Below, one piece after another: positions 51,552-60,317 of a stretch of DNA of 64,000 nt. Below the pieces are notes generated by a model that saw only the letters and a program-made list of their open reading frames with translations, made no database searches and was not told the DNA's origin. The stretch is from assembly GCA_035472495.1 (NCBI GenBank), contig DATIPD010000016.1, positions 124,001 to 188,000 on the forward strand. The letters run 5' to 3'. This DNA comes from PSRF01 sp035472495 (GTDB taxonomy: Bacteria; Acidobacteriota; Blastocatellia; Pyrinomonadales; Pyrinomonadaceae). Every line of letters begins with the position of its first letter. Positions within the stretch are counted from its first letter, which is position 1. The translations under genes and the position numbers were made by a program.

Positions 51552-54146
51552 ATGTACATCCTTCTGGATAGCAAATGGAAAGCCTTGATTGGCGGCTGGA
51601 CTGAGACTGACATCATCCATGCTTACGCGGACCAACTACTCATCAAAACGTCCCATCCGCTAAATGATATTCCCGCGGACAACTATGAAGTCCTCGACGA
51701 TGAGAACGTCACAATCCACGGCGTGCCGTTGAACATTCCCGCAGGACAATTTGAACTGGAGGACGCACCGCACACGATCGTTCGTTTCGCCGGGCCCGTG
51801 GCCGCCGAGTGGCGCACCGCTCTGGAAAAGGCAAACGTGAAGGTGCTTTTCTGGTGTCCTCGGTTTGGCGCGTGCGTTCGACTGCCGCCAGAGATGGACT
51901 CGCAGGTGCTAAAGCTCGCGTTCCCCTTCATCCTTGGGGCGAAATCCTATCTTCAGGAGCAATGTAGCCGCGACCTGCCCGCGCAAAAACAAGCGGAGCG
52001 GCAGAGCGCGGGCATTCCGGAACATCTGCTGGATATTGTCTGTTTCAGTCGCGAGGATCGGGTCGGCGTCGAGCAGGAACTACGCAAGCGAGAGATCAAA
52101 ATCCTGGCCACCTCCTCGTCAAAGATTCGTGTCAGTTATCAAGGCGACCCCTCTCTGCTGCGCGACCTCGTCGGTGTGAAAGTTGTTGACGCCGCGCGCG
52201 GCGTTGTAACGCTCAGCGCAACTACGCAGTCCGTGCTCGGTCTGACGACTGCAAACGGTGAATGGCAGTCGACCTATACCGGTAAGGGACAGGTCGTTGC
52301 GGTCGCCGACACCGGTCTGGATCGAGGCTCGAAGGGCGATGATTTGCACGCCGACTTTCGCGGACGGGTGCTCGATCTTTCCAGTTGGCCGATCAACGAG
52401 TCATGGTCAACATATGTGAAGACGCCGGGTGGAAACGATAACGCTGCTGACCTAAACACGAGCCACGGCACACATGTAGCCGGCCTCGCATTGGGTGACG
52501 GAACGCTCAGTGGCGGTATCCATCGTGGAGTTGCTCCCGAAGCTGAGCTGGTTTTTCAATCCATCGAACAGTACACCGACGTCAAGCGCGAATACTCGCA
52601 GCAAATGGCGTCAGGCTACTACCTCAGCGGGCGTCCGCTCGATTTGCGCGAGCTTTTCCAGGCGGCGCGAAATCTCGGGGCGCGGATTCATATCAATGCC
52701 TGGGGTGATCCGGCACGTGGGCACTACACAAACGATAGTTACGAAACGGATCTTTTTCTGAATCAAAATCAGGACGCGGTCATTCTGTTTGCGGCCGGCA
52801 ACGATGGCGTTGATCGCGACGGTGACGGGACCCCGGACCAGGGCAGTCTTTATGCACCCGCTTCGGCCAAGAACGTCATCACGGTGGGCGCCTCTTCGGG
52901 TTGCTCGAGTGGTGTAGGGTTACGCGGCACCTGGGGAGATCTCGATCCGAAACAGGAACGTTACCGAGGATCCGCACGACTAGTTCCCATCTCAGGCGAA
53001 CCAGATCGCATCGCCTTGTGCAGCTCTACGGGCCCAACCTCCGATGGGCGCATCAAGCCTGACGTCTGCGCACCGGGAACGAATCTTGTTGGGCCTCGGT
53101 CCACAGTGAGCCGTCTGCAAGGTTGGGGCTTTGCCAGCCCGATGCCTTACTACATGTACGATGGCGGGAGTTCCATGGCGACAGCAGTGGCCGGCGGATT
53201 TGCTACGCTACTCCGCCAAGCCTGGCAAGAGAGACGCAACGGCATCGCACCATCGGGAGCTGCTCTCAAGGCCCTGATGGTTTTGGGCGCAAAACCTGTT
53301 TTGAGCCGGCGCGATGGTAAAGCAGAATCGTCCGTTGTTGCCGGATTTGGCATCCTCAATTTTACGGGGTCGTCATCCCAAATCGACCTCTCAGTTAACC
53401 TCTTCGACGAGCGAGAACGCGGTCTGACAACCGGTGAAACCCGGGCTTACCCTATTGAAATACTCCAACAAGGAAACTTTCGCGCTGTCCTCACCTGGTA
53501 TGACGCTCCCGGCGAAACGCTCGTCAACGATCTCAACCTGTGCCTGGTGGATTCCCAGGAGCAAAAAATCTGGGGCAATCATCCTCGCGGTGGACCGGGC
53601 GCTCCCGACCACGTCAACAATGTTGAGGTGATCGAAGTTCCTGATTTGACGCCCGGTAGTTACAAGCTGCTGGTAATCGGCGTCAACGTTCCGGAGTCGC
53701 CGCAAAACTTTGCGGTCGCTATTTCAAGTTCGGGCTTGCAGGATTCAGCTCCGATCTCACAGCGTCTCGATCTTGACCTTGGCGTGGCTAGTCTTCGTGG
53801 TATCGGCAGCATTTTGGCCGGTCAACTAGCCTCCCGCGGAATCACTCAACTACGTCCGCTGCTTCGTTTGAGCGAAGCAGAACTCGGCGAAGCGCTCGGC
53901 GTCAATGGTGTTTGCCTCGCGCGCTTGCGTTCTCGGCTCATTCTGTTGAATCAAACAATCAATCAGCCTCGCCCAGCAATGCTCTCGCCCGCCACGACTC
54001 TAGCGGACGTTGAACGTAGCGCGCCACCCACCACAGTTTCTGCCGATCAATGGAATCGCGCGCGGCAATCACTGCTCCCGCTCACGCTTGTTTTCAAACA
54101 TCAACTACTCACACAAATTACCCTCAACCAAGTGTTTGGTAACTAA
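51552..54146 (+). CDS. S8 (subtilisin-like) serine protease with C-terminal helix-hairpin-helix region
   Basis: This 864-residue protease has two prodomain-like modules (about residues 75-140 and 155-225), then the catalytic domain with Asp253 (VVAVADTGLDRG), His305 (TSHGTHVAGLALG), Asn417 (AAGND) and Ser541 (DGGSSMATA). A C-terminal beta region follows (about 600-745), and residues about 757-815 form an HhH-like segment (LRGIGSILAGQLASRGITQL). There is no recognisable signal peptide, so it may act inside the cell or be exported by another route. It heads a five-gene cassette; the last member also has an HhH domain. Confidence 0.9.
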   Translation: MYILLDSKWKALIGGWTETDIIHAYADQLLIKTSHPLNDIPADNYEVLDDENVTIHGVPLNIPAGQFELEDAPHTIVRFAGPVAAEWRTALEKANVKVLFWCPRFGACVRLPPEMDSQVLKLAFPFILGAKSYLQEQCSRDLPAQKQAERQSAGIPEHLLDIVCFSREDRVGVEQELRKREIKILATSSSKIRVSYQGDPSLLRDLVGVKVVDAARGVVTLSATTQSVLGLTTANGEWQSTYTGKGQVVAVADTGLDRGSKGDDLHADFRGRVLDLSSWPINESWSTYVKTPGGNDNAADLNTSHGTHVAGLALGDGTLSGGIHRGVAPEAELVFQSIEQYTDVKREYSQQMASGYYLSGRPLDLRELFQAARNLGARIHINAWGDPARGHYTNDSYETDLFLNQNQDAVILFAAGNDGVDRDGDGTPDQGSLYAPASAKNVITVGASSGCSSGVGLRGTWGDLDPKQERYRGSARLVPISGEPDRIALCSSTGPTSDGRIKPDVCAPGTNLVGPRSTVSRLQGWGFASPMPYYMYDGGSSMATAVAGGFATLLRQAWQERRNGIAPSGAALKALMVLGAKPVLSRRDGKAESSVVAGFGILNFTGSSSQIDLSVNLFDERERGLTTGETRAYPIEILQQGNFRAVLTWYDAPGETLVNDLNLCLVDSQEQKIWGNHPRGGPGAPDHVNNVEVIEVPDLTPGSYKLLVIGVNVPESPQNFAVAISSSGLQDSAPISQRLDLDLGVASLRGIGSILAGQLASRGITQLRPLLRLSEAELGEALGVNGVCLARLRSRLILLNQTINQPRPAMLSPATTLADVERSAPPTTVSADQWNRARQSLLPLTLVFKHQLLTQITLNQVFGN

Positions 54147-54193
54147 GCCAAACTCAACAGGACACCTCACCAAGGGAGTCTGAAAGGAACACA

Positions 54194-55261
54194 ATGGACA
54201 AACCAGATGGTTTAAATAAAGCCGACTCTGAACTCGAAACGAACAAGGCTCCGGATTCCGGCAATGGTGGCCCCGCGCCGACAAACGGCGACAGCGGTGA
54301 CTTGCCAGTAAAAATTCCCGCGGGCGGCGTGGTCGCAGGTTTCTCGGGAGGCGGTTTTCCGTCGGGCCTCTTCACCTCAGGCCTCGGCTTGAATGCCGAC
54401 GTCTCGAAAAAAATGTTGGGACTCGCGCCGTCTTTCGGCACAGTGCTTTTGTCAATCGGGACAGGCGTGGCCGAGTCTCAGAGCCAGCTCGATAAAGGAC
54501 TCGTAGAGACAGCCAAGCATCTCAGCGAAACGAACATCGACGTTATCACTGAAGTCATTCAAGTACTCGATGACGACGGCTTGCCGGACGTAGCGCAGTC
54601 AACGCTCACCAAGAGCAATGTCGCGCTGATCAATTTCGTCAGTCCAACGGTGCATGAATGGAAGCACGTAGCCCTTTCCATGGACCTGAGCGTCGGCGCC
54701 ATGGACAACGAGTCAGGCATGAGCTTCAACCAGACACAAATCAAGAGTGGCGGCAGCGGCTATTACGTTTGGGGTTTTGGCGGATGGTTCAACGCCGACT
54801 ATCAGCAATCGTCTCAGGCAGGTTTTACCAGGACGGAACAGGAATCGAACTGGGCTTCGGGACAGATGCGGCTCGATGCAATGTTGGGCCCGCGCGCCAC
54901 TACAAAGTTTCCGATACCAGCTGAAGTGACTCTTGGTCCTTCGATCAATTTCTCTCAGGGCTCGATTCAGGAAACAAAGACCAATAACGTGGTGACCGGC
55001 CGCGCTTTGGAAGTCCTGATTAGCGTGCGGAAGGCCGATGGGTCCGTTAACCCAACGGTCCCATTAGACGCTGACACAGACGTCTTCGCCTTCAGCTGGA
55101 TAAGCGACTCGACCTTCGGGGGAAGCACCACCAATTCACAGGGTCAAGCCAAGCTGAAAGTCACGCGCGATATCCCCAGCCCGAGCTTTGGCCGACCGGC
55201 GAAAGTCAAACTGACCGTCCGGCTCGGTTCCATCGTCAAAGAACTCGAAGTCATCATCTGA
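54194..55261 (+). CDS. Unknown cassette protein A (355 aa)
   Basis: AAAGGAA precedes the start. Residues 1-45 are disordered and Pro/Gly-rich. The segment LAPSFGTVLLSIGTGVAESQ begins an amphipathic helix block, then VALINFVSPTVHEWKHVALS leads into a beta-rich core (to about 245) and a C-terminal Ig-like domain (ALEVLISVRKADGSVNPTV, TNSQGQAKLKV). It has no signal peptide. It shares this order with the next gene, including T.KTNNVVTGRALEV against T.KTSNVLTARTLDI. The helix-then-beta arrangement resembles DUF2589 proteins, but this is a guess. Function unknown. Confidence 0.8.
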   Translation: MDKPDGLNKADSELETNKAPDSGNGGPAPTNGDSGDLPVKIPAGGVVAGFSGGGFPSGLFTSGLGLNADVSKKMLGLAPSFGTVLLSIGTGVAESQSQLDKGLVETAKHLSETNIDVITEVIQVLDDDGLPDVAQSTLTKSNVALINFVSPTVHEWKHVALSMDLSVGAMDNESGMSFNQTQIKSGGSGYYVWGFGGWFNADYQQSSQAGFTRTEQESNWASGQMRLDAMLGPRATTKFPIPAEVTLGPSINFSQGSIQETKTNNVVTGRALEVLISVRKADGSVNPTVPLDADTDVFAFSWISDSTFGGSTTNSQGQAKLKVTRDIPSPSFGRPAKVKLTVRLGSIVKELEVII

Positions 55262-55285
55262 ACTCGAAACAAAGAGGAGAAAACC

Positions 55286-56173
55286 ATGAACGCATTAGTA
55301 CCAGTAGGATCCTTAACCGCCGCTCTCGCGCTGAAAGACGCTAACGTTACGGATGAGATAAATCGATCCGGCGCATCTTTCGGCAACCTAATCCTGACCG
55401 CAGGAAAGGCTGTGGCGGAGACTCAAAAGAGATTGAATGAAACCGGAGCCGATACGGCTACCGAGCTAGCCAACGCGCTTGTTGACGTTATCGCCGTGCA
55501 GGAAAAAGTTTACACCGACCTGGGTAACGTCACGCAGACCAATACCCACGTGCAACACCTCCCTCTTGTCAACTTCATTGACCCTGTTTTCTATCAGTGG
55601 TCTCAAGTCCGCCTGCAAGGTGTCTTTTATGCCGGGGAGTTCGCTACCGACGGTACAACGACCAGCGTAAGCGGTACCTTCGACACGAAAGCGAACATCA
55701 ACCTCATCGGCGTCAGCGGAATAGCTAAGGGCACTGTAAACGCCAGCCAGGTTAAGAACGACAGCAACAGCGACATTTCCTACGGCGATGTGCGTCTTAA
55801 TGCGCTACTTGAACCACGCAGCGACATAACCGTGCCTAAGCCAACGCAAGTCATTCAAGGACCCCGACTCGCGATCATCCATGGCAGCATCACAGATATC
55901 AAAACCTCCAATGTGCTAACGGCGCGCACCCTGGACATTGTGATCCAATACCACAAGCGCGACGGCACACCGATCGCCGGCAAAGCAATATCCATTGAGG
56001 CGCCTGGGGTCGCGTGGTCTTTCACCGGCGGTCTGGTCACTGACTCAAATGGGAATCTACAGGTCCAGCTGCGGCGGGAATTTCTCGATGTGGATGCCGA
56101 CACCACGGCGAAGGATTTTGTGGTATCGGCGCGCATCGGCATCCTGCAGAACAATTCGACTGTGAATTTCTAG
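55286..56173 (+). CDS. Unknown cassette protein B (295 aa)
   Basis: GAGGAG precedes the start. This is a paralogue of the upstream gene: ASFGNLILTAGKAVAETQKR (helix block), then LPLVNFIDPVFYQWSQVRLQ leading into the beta core, and an Ig-like C terminus (LDIVIQYHKRDGTPIAGKA, VTDSNGNLQVQL). It lacks the disordered N-terminal stretch of protein A. No signal peptide. It is 24 bp downstream of A and clearly in one operon. Function unknown. Confidence 0.8.
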   Translation: MNALVPVGSLTAALALKDANVTDEINRSGASFGNLILTAGKAVAETQKRLNETGADTATELANALVDVIAVQEKVYTDLGNVTQTNTHVQHLPLVNFIDPVFYQWSQVRLQGVFYAGEFATDGTTTSVSGTFDTKANINLIGVSGIAKGTVNASQVKNDSNSDISYGDVRLNALLEPRSDITVPKPTQVIQGPRLAIIHGSITDIKTSNVLTARTLDIVIQYHKRDGTPIAGKAISIEAPGVAWSFTGGLVTDSNGNLQVQLRREFLDVDADTTAKDFVVSARIGILQNNSTVNF

Positions 56174-56282
56174 GTAGGCGTTAAACGCCGGCCGGCGTTT
56201 CCAGCTACAACACGCAGGCCGGTAACTTATCGTGGGCGGGCCAGTTCTTGAGCCCGCTTACGACTTTCCTGGAGGAGAAACA

Positions 56283-56807
56283 ATGCCACGTGAACCCTTG
56301 CTGCAATCCGATAATCAGGGTGCCGAATTGGGCAGTTTACTGGCTCACACAATTGGAGCAGTGGTAGAAGCGCAGGAGCAAATGGACCAGTACACGCTGC
56401 GGCGGAAACTCGAGTTCGAAAAAACGCCTGACGGAAGTCTCGCATTGCCACCACTCTGGTATGTTTTCGACAAGGTGGCAGTAGAGGTCGAGCTTTCGAC
56501 CACCGTCCGTTCCACCCGCGCGGGAACCTCATCAACTAAAAGTGATCAGCCGGCTCTGTTTTGCCAGACTCTTAATCCCATGATGGTGAGTCTATATGGT
56601 TACCAGGCGTCTGCCGGACTCAAAATAGCCATGCAACTCGGTCTTCGCGGCAACTTGCCGCTGAAAGACTCGCCGGCAGCAGTCACGCGTTCAGACTCCG
56701 ATGTTGCGCACACGCAGAGAGAGCAAACGAGTGGCGGCCTGCTCAAGTCGTCTCACATTGCCGATTCATTTTCTGCACAAACAAAGCAAGACGTAGAGGC
56801 AATCTGA
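56283..56807 (+). CDS. Unknown cassette protein C (174 aa)
   Basis: The start at 56283 is chosen because TGGAGGAG lies just upstream; the longer frame from 56232 has none. The N-terminal helix block LGSLLAHTIGAVVEAQEQMD and the segment LPPLWYVFDKVAVEVELSTT match the pattern of A and B, but the Ig-like C terminus is missing and is replaced by a polar tail. No signal peptide. Its stop overlaps the next start by 1 bp. Function unknown. Confidence 0.75.
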   Translation: MPREPLLQSDNQGAELGSLLAHTIGAVVEAQEQMDQYTLRRKLEFEKTPDGSLALPPLWYVFDKVAVEVELSTTVRSTRAGTSSTKSDQPALFCQTLNPMMVSLYGYQASAGLKIAMQLGLRGNLPLKDSPAAVTRSDSDVAHTQREQTSGGLLKSSHIADSFSAQTKQDVEAI

Positions 56808-57643
56808 TGAGCATTCTTGATTCTTTCAAACGAAAACGCGTTCCCTCCACGCAAACTGAGAACGGGGAGACTCAATTAACGTCGAAGGCGAGCACACTCG
56901 CGGATGACAGCGGCGCCAATCATGAAGACCTGGCGAGCGCTTTGGGTTTCGCGGTCGACAGCTTACAGACCCAGTTGTCGCAAATGTCGAATCCCGTGAG
57001 TGATTTTGGACTTAGAGAGGTTTCCCTGCAGGCGAAGGTCACGATGAATATTACACCGTTAGGTGTGTTGACCTATCGATTCATCAGCCCCGGCGACAAG
57101 GTAGATCCGCAGACAATTAACACCTTGTCGCTGACGATTGTTCCTGTTCCCAAACAAGACCCGGTCGGTACTTTGACCCGCGGAGATTTCCAGAGAGAGA
57201 TCGACGTCGAAAAAATTCCTGGGATTGATAAGGAGATCAAAGCTCGACTGCAGCAGCAAGGCATTTACACTACCAGCGACTTCGTTCAGGTCGGCACGCG
57301 ACTGCGGAGCGCGGTAAAACTTGCAGCATTGCTCGACGTTGATCGAGAACGTCTGAACGAATGGTTAGCGCGGGCGCAACTTTTGATGCTTGACGGGATG
57401 AAAAGTGAAACCGCAAACATTCTGTTCGACGCCGGAATCCGAAGCCTTGTCGACTTGGCCTCCCTGACCCCGCAGCAGGTCATCCGCCGTTACGAAAAAC
57501 AAGCAGCAACCACTCGAGATCCGGACCAGCGACTGGATGAGACTCAGGTCGAACAGTGGATCAGGACGGCATCTATCTATACCGGCACACCTGACAAGTC
57601 GCTTGCTGGTCCGATTCCAACAGCAAAGTCGGGGGTATTCTAA
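56807..57643 (+). CDS. Unknown cassette protein D with DUF4332-type HhH domain
   Basis: This 278-residue protein has a helix block (DLASALGFAVDSLQTQLSQM) and a beta segment (DFGLREVSLQAKVTMNITPL) as in A-C. After about residue 125 it has a DUF4332-like pair of helix-hairpin-helix motifs: IPGIDKEIKARLQQQGIYTT and LDGMKSETANILFDAGIRSL. These usually bind nucleic acid or act as protein adaptors. The S8 protease at the head of the cassette ends in the same sort of motif. The start overlaps C's stop by 1 bp. Confidence 0.8.
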   Translation: MSILDSFKRKRVPSTQTENGETQLTSKASTLADDSGANHEDLASALGFAVDSLQTQLSQMSNPVSDFGLREVSLQAKVTMNITPLGVLTYRFISPGDKVDPQTINTLSLTIVPVPKQDPVGTLTRGDFQREIDVEKIPGIDKEIKARLQQQGIYTTSDFVQVGTRLRSAVKLAALLDVDRERLNEWLARAQLLMLDGMKSETANILFDAGIRSLVDLASLTPQQVIRRYEKQAATTRDPDQRLDETQVEQWIRTASIYTGTPDKSLAGPIPTAKSGVF

Positions 57644-57663
57644 CTGGATTTTCCTGCCCGGTT

Positions 57664-58173
57664 TCAGCCGAACGGGTTTTCATCAGCGGTCGGCCCATAA
57701 ATCATCGGCAGAGGTATGTCGTTCAGTCGCAGGTAGACGCCGAGTTGTGCGCGGTGGTGAATGGAGTGGCTCAACATGAAGTCGCGCAGCACTTCCGCTT
57801 TCGACTTGGTCATGATTTTTCTTTTGTTGAAGAACAGTGTCCATGGCTTTGAAAATTCGTCATCGCTGGCGCCCGCAATCGCCTGACGGGTGGTGGCAAC
57901 ATTTTCATCGAACCAGCTCAGCACTTCAGCCGTAGATTTCGTTTCCGGAAGTTTCATCGGCGTGCCTTCCGGCGCAAAGTCAAACGAATCGGAACCGATG
58001 GCCAGGCCGCCCCACCAGGGTAAGTGCGCCAGGTGGTGAGCAAGCTCAAGCATGGAGGCAGACTTCGCATGCGGTTTCCAGTCAAACTTGTCATCCGGCA
58101 CGCGTTCCAAAGTCTTGCGCGTGCTCGCCATTTCCCGATCAAACTCCGGCAGCAGTGATTCTCCGATTCCCAT
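57664..58173 (-). CDS. DinB-family protein
   Basis: This 169-residue four-helix protein has the DinB metal-site histidines in MLELAHHLAHLPWW and SHSIHHRAQLGVYLRL. DinB/YfiT proteins are thiol- or metal-dependent enzymes of mostly unknown substrates. It faces the cassette convergently (20-bp gap), so it is not part of that operon. Confidence 0.85.
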   Translation of the reverse strand: MGIGESLLPEFDREMASTRKTLERVPDDKFDWKPHAKSASMLELAHHLAHLPWWGGLAIGSDSFDFAPEGTPMKLPETKSTAEVLSWFDENVATTRQAIAGASDDEFSKPWTLFFNKRKIMTKSKAEVLRDFMLSHSIHHRAQLGVYLRLNDIPLPMIYGPTADENPFG

Positions 58174-58201
58174 TTTGTTCCTCCGAGGTTTACTAGCCCA
58201 A

Positions 58202-58879
58202 CTACTGCGCGCTCACGATTCCAAATGCGCGCACCGGAAAAGTTCCCATGCCCTTCACCTTCACCGGCACCGCGAAAAACTTAAAACCATCATCGGGCAG
58301 ATCACCGAGCCCACAAAGATGCTCGACAATCAGAATTCCGCGACCCAACAGTTTGGAATGCGCCGGGCGATTGCCGCCGCCAGTGTCGTCGATATTGAAA
58401 GAGTCGATGCCGACGAGTGCTGCGCCTGCTTCAGCTAAAAACTCTGCAGCCTCGGCCGTGAGGAACGGATGCTGACCATTCGAGTAGGTTTCAGTGCGCC
58501 AATGTTTGTCCCAGCCCGTATGAAACAAAATTGCCTTGCCGCGAACGTCGAGATCTCTGATTACCTCAGCGGAGATTTCGCGGGCTTCCCGCTCAACGTG
58601 ACGAACCACCAGACCGTCGAGATTCGCCAACGAGTAGAGATCCAGTCCAGCTAAATCCGTCCCATCTGCGTAGCGGTGAAAGGGACTGTCTACGTAGGTG
58701 CCGGTATTCGCCACCATCTCAATCCGGCCAATCTGGAACTCTGTCCCTGGCGCGTAGATCTTTTGTGAAGCATCACGCGTGAGGTGATCAGTAATCACCG
58801 GCGCGGGCAGGCCTTTGTATGTAATCATGCCGTGTTCGACGGTATGGCAAACATCGATGATGTCGTAATCGCGTTTCAT
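58202..58879 (-). CDS. Cyclase-family metal-dependent hydrolase (KynB-like)
   Basis: The start at 58879 gives 225 residues. The family fold is clear (GTEFQIGRIEMVANTGTYVD, SPFHRYADGTDLAGLDL, ALVGIDSFNID), but the usual HxGTHxDxPxH motif reads ANTGTYVDSPFH, so two of the expected metal-binding His are missing. Kynurenine formamidases and isatin hydrolases belong here. Substrate unknown. Confidence 0.82.
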   Translation of the reverse strand: MKRDYDIIDVCHTVEHGMITYKGLPAPVITDHLTRDASQKIYAPGTEFQIGRIEMVANTGTYVDSPFHRYADGTDLAGLDLYSLANLDGLVVRHVEREAREISAEVIRDLDVRGKAILFHTGWDKHWRTETYSNGQHPFLTAEAAEFLAEAGAALVGIDSFNIDDTGGGNRPAHSKLLGRGILIVEHLCGLGDLPDDGFKFFAVPVKVKGMGTFPVRAFGIVSAQ

Positions 58880-58911
58880 GTCTTTTCGCGAACTCTCGGG
58901 TTGCGTCAAGC

Positions 58912-58950
58912 AGTTTGGAGTTCAAACTTAGTTTGCGTTTGAACGAAACT
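58912..58950. repeat. Short inverted repeat (AGTTTGAAC word)
   Basis: AGTTTGGAGTTCAAAC (58912-58927) and GTTTGAACGAAACT (58937-58950) are inverted with a small gap. A similar word recurs at about 60330-60360. It lies upstream of the cyclase gene. Confidence 0.5.
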
Positions 58951-58996
58951 ACAAGCACAACCAGCCTTGCCCGAAAAGTCGCCGTCGGAACTTCGT

Positions 58997-59091
58997 CTCT
59001 GTGTAACCGCGGTGTTCTCTGTGCCTCTGTGGTGGTTTTTCCACGCAAATATTAACGAGGAGACACAGAGAACACCGTGGTTGCACAGAGA
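58997..59091. repeat. Long intergenic inverted repeat (CTCTGTG/CACAGAG)
   Basis: The left arm at 58997-59028 (TCTCTGTGTAACCGCGGTGT) and the right arm at 59060-59091 (CGTGGTTGCACAGAGA) are inverted copies with few mismatches, around a 31-nt loop. Such elements are found in other Acidobacteria and in planctomycete- or verrucomicrobia-like genomes as far as I recall. It lies between the cyclase and MidA-type genes. Confidence 0.75.
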
Positions 59092-59168
59092 AAGATGGTG
59101 TCAACCCACTTTTCGAGCAAAGCCAGCACAACCTAAAGGTTGAACTGTTGAACGCTGAGCCTCAGGGC

Positions 59169-60275
59169 TCATTGCGTCGAAGTTTTTCTTTGTACCAGCA
59201 CCTGAAAGTGGGCCGCCATCCCGTCCGGCAGAATCATCTCTCGCGCCGATGTGGTTAGGCGCAGCCGTTCTGCTTCACTCGTACACTTGTCAGACTCAAG
59301 CTCCAATTGCTCCAGCAAGCCCGTGGACAAAAGGAAGCGGTCCTGCCTTTCAAATTCGACTGTCTTCAGTCCCAGTTGAGTCCCGATCGACTTCACAAAA
59401 CCCCAGTTCACCGAGGTCGTAAGATCGTGCTCACCAGGTTCGCTCAACAAATCGTCGACAAATTGATGACGCTTGAACCCACGCAGTGTTTCCCTGCCTG
59501 CTGAATTGGATTCAGCAAAACCATAGTCGACGGTCACCACGTATCCGTTGTGAACTTGCGTCGCAATCGTCTGCCACCAGTCTTCGGCGTCGAGACAAAC
59601 CTCAACAGTTTCACCATCGCCCAGTTTAATAGCACTCGCCGCTAGACAAGCCTCAACGCGCGGCAACAGTTCAGCCGGCAGTTCGCTTAGTGTCCACTCA
59701 AAATCTCCGGCACTGTTCACATCAACACAAACCTCCCTGAACTTTTCACCACGAAAGGTAATCCGGTGGACTGGAAACGCGTCGAGCAACTCGTTAGTGA
59801 AAACTACACCCGGGTCAATCCCAACTTGAGAAATAGCTCCGCAACGCACGCGATCCTGAAACTCTGCCAATCGATCCAGCGCTCGCGATGCGCCGCCCAA
59901 TTCATCAATTACGTAGCACGTGGCGGCAAATACATTCGGATAAAACTCCTGCAGCGTTTTCAAAACGCCGGCCGCGAAGTGTCCCTCCCCGGCGCCTACT
60001 TCAAGAATCGTCCAGGTCTTCGGCTGGCCAAGCTTGTCATATAGTTTGGCGAAGTAACGCGCCAAGGTTGCACTAAAAAGCGGACTAATCTCCGGACTCG
60101 TTCGGTAATCACCATCTCGGCCCCACCGCTTCAGATCCTTCCGACAGTAATAACCGTAGGTCGGATCATACAGCGCGGCCTCCATCCAATCACGAAATGA
60201 AATTGGTCCTTCACGACGGATGCGTTCCCGCAACTGCAACGCAAGGAGAGAAGTGTTGATGGCAGACTCGATCAT
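59169..60275 (-). CDS. MidA/NDUFAF7-type SAM-dependent methyltransferase
   Basis: This 368-residue protein matches the DUF185/MidA family: N-terminal GPISFRDWMEAALYDPTYGY, RTSPEISPLFSATLARYFA, the SAM motif ILEVGAGEGHFAAGVLKTL, and FTNELLDAFPVHR. The eukaryotic homologue dimethylates an arginine in complex I. In bacteria the substrate is not firmly established. It stands alone. Confidence 0.88.
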   Translation of the reverse strand: MIESAINTSLLALQLRERIRREGPISFRDWMEAALYDPTYGYYCRKDLKRWGRDGDYRTSPEISPLFSATLARYFAKLYDKLGQPKTWTILEVGAGEGHFAAGVLKTLQEFYPNVFAATCYVIDELGGASRALDRLAEFQDRVRCGAISQVGIDPGVVFTNELLDAFPVHRITFRGEKFREVCVDVNSAGDFEWTLSELPAELLPRVEACLAASAIKLGDGETVEVCLDAEDWWQTIATQVHNGYVVTVDYGFAESNSAGRETLRGFKRHQFVDDLLSEPGEHDLTTSVNWGFVKSIGTQLGLKTVEFERQDRFLLSTGLLEQLELESDKCTSEAERLRLTTSAREMILPDGMAAHFQVLVQRKTSTQ

Positions 60276-60317
60276 GGTGAGCGGCCGGCAGTTCAGAATT
60301 CAATCTTTAGATGCGCG

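Noticed and set aside
51536..51571. Leader peptide overlapping the protease start
   Set aside because: An 11-codon frame with no attenuator structure; probably chance.
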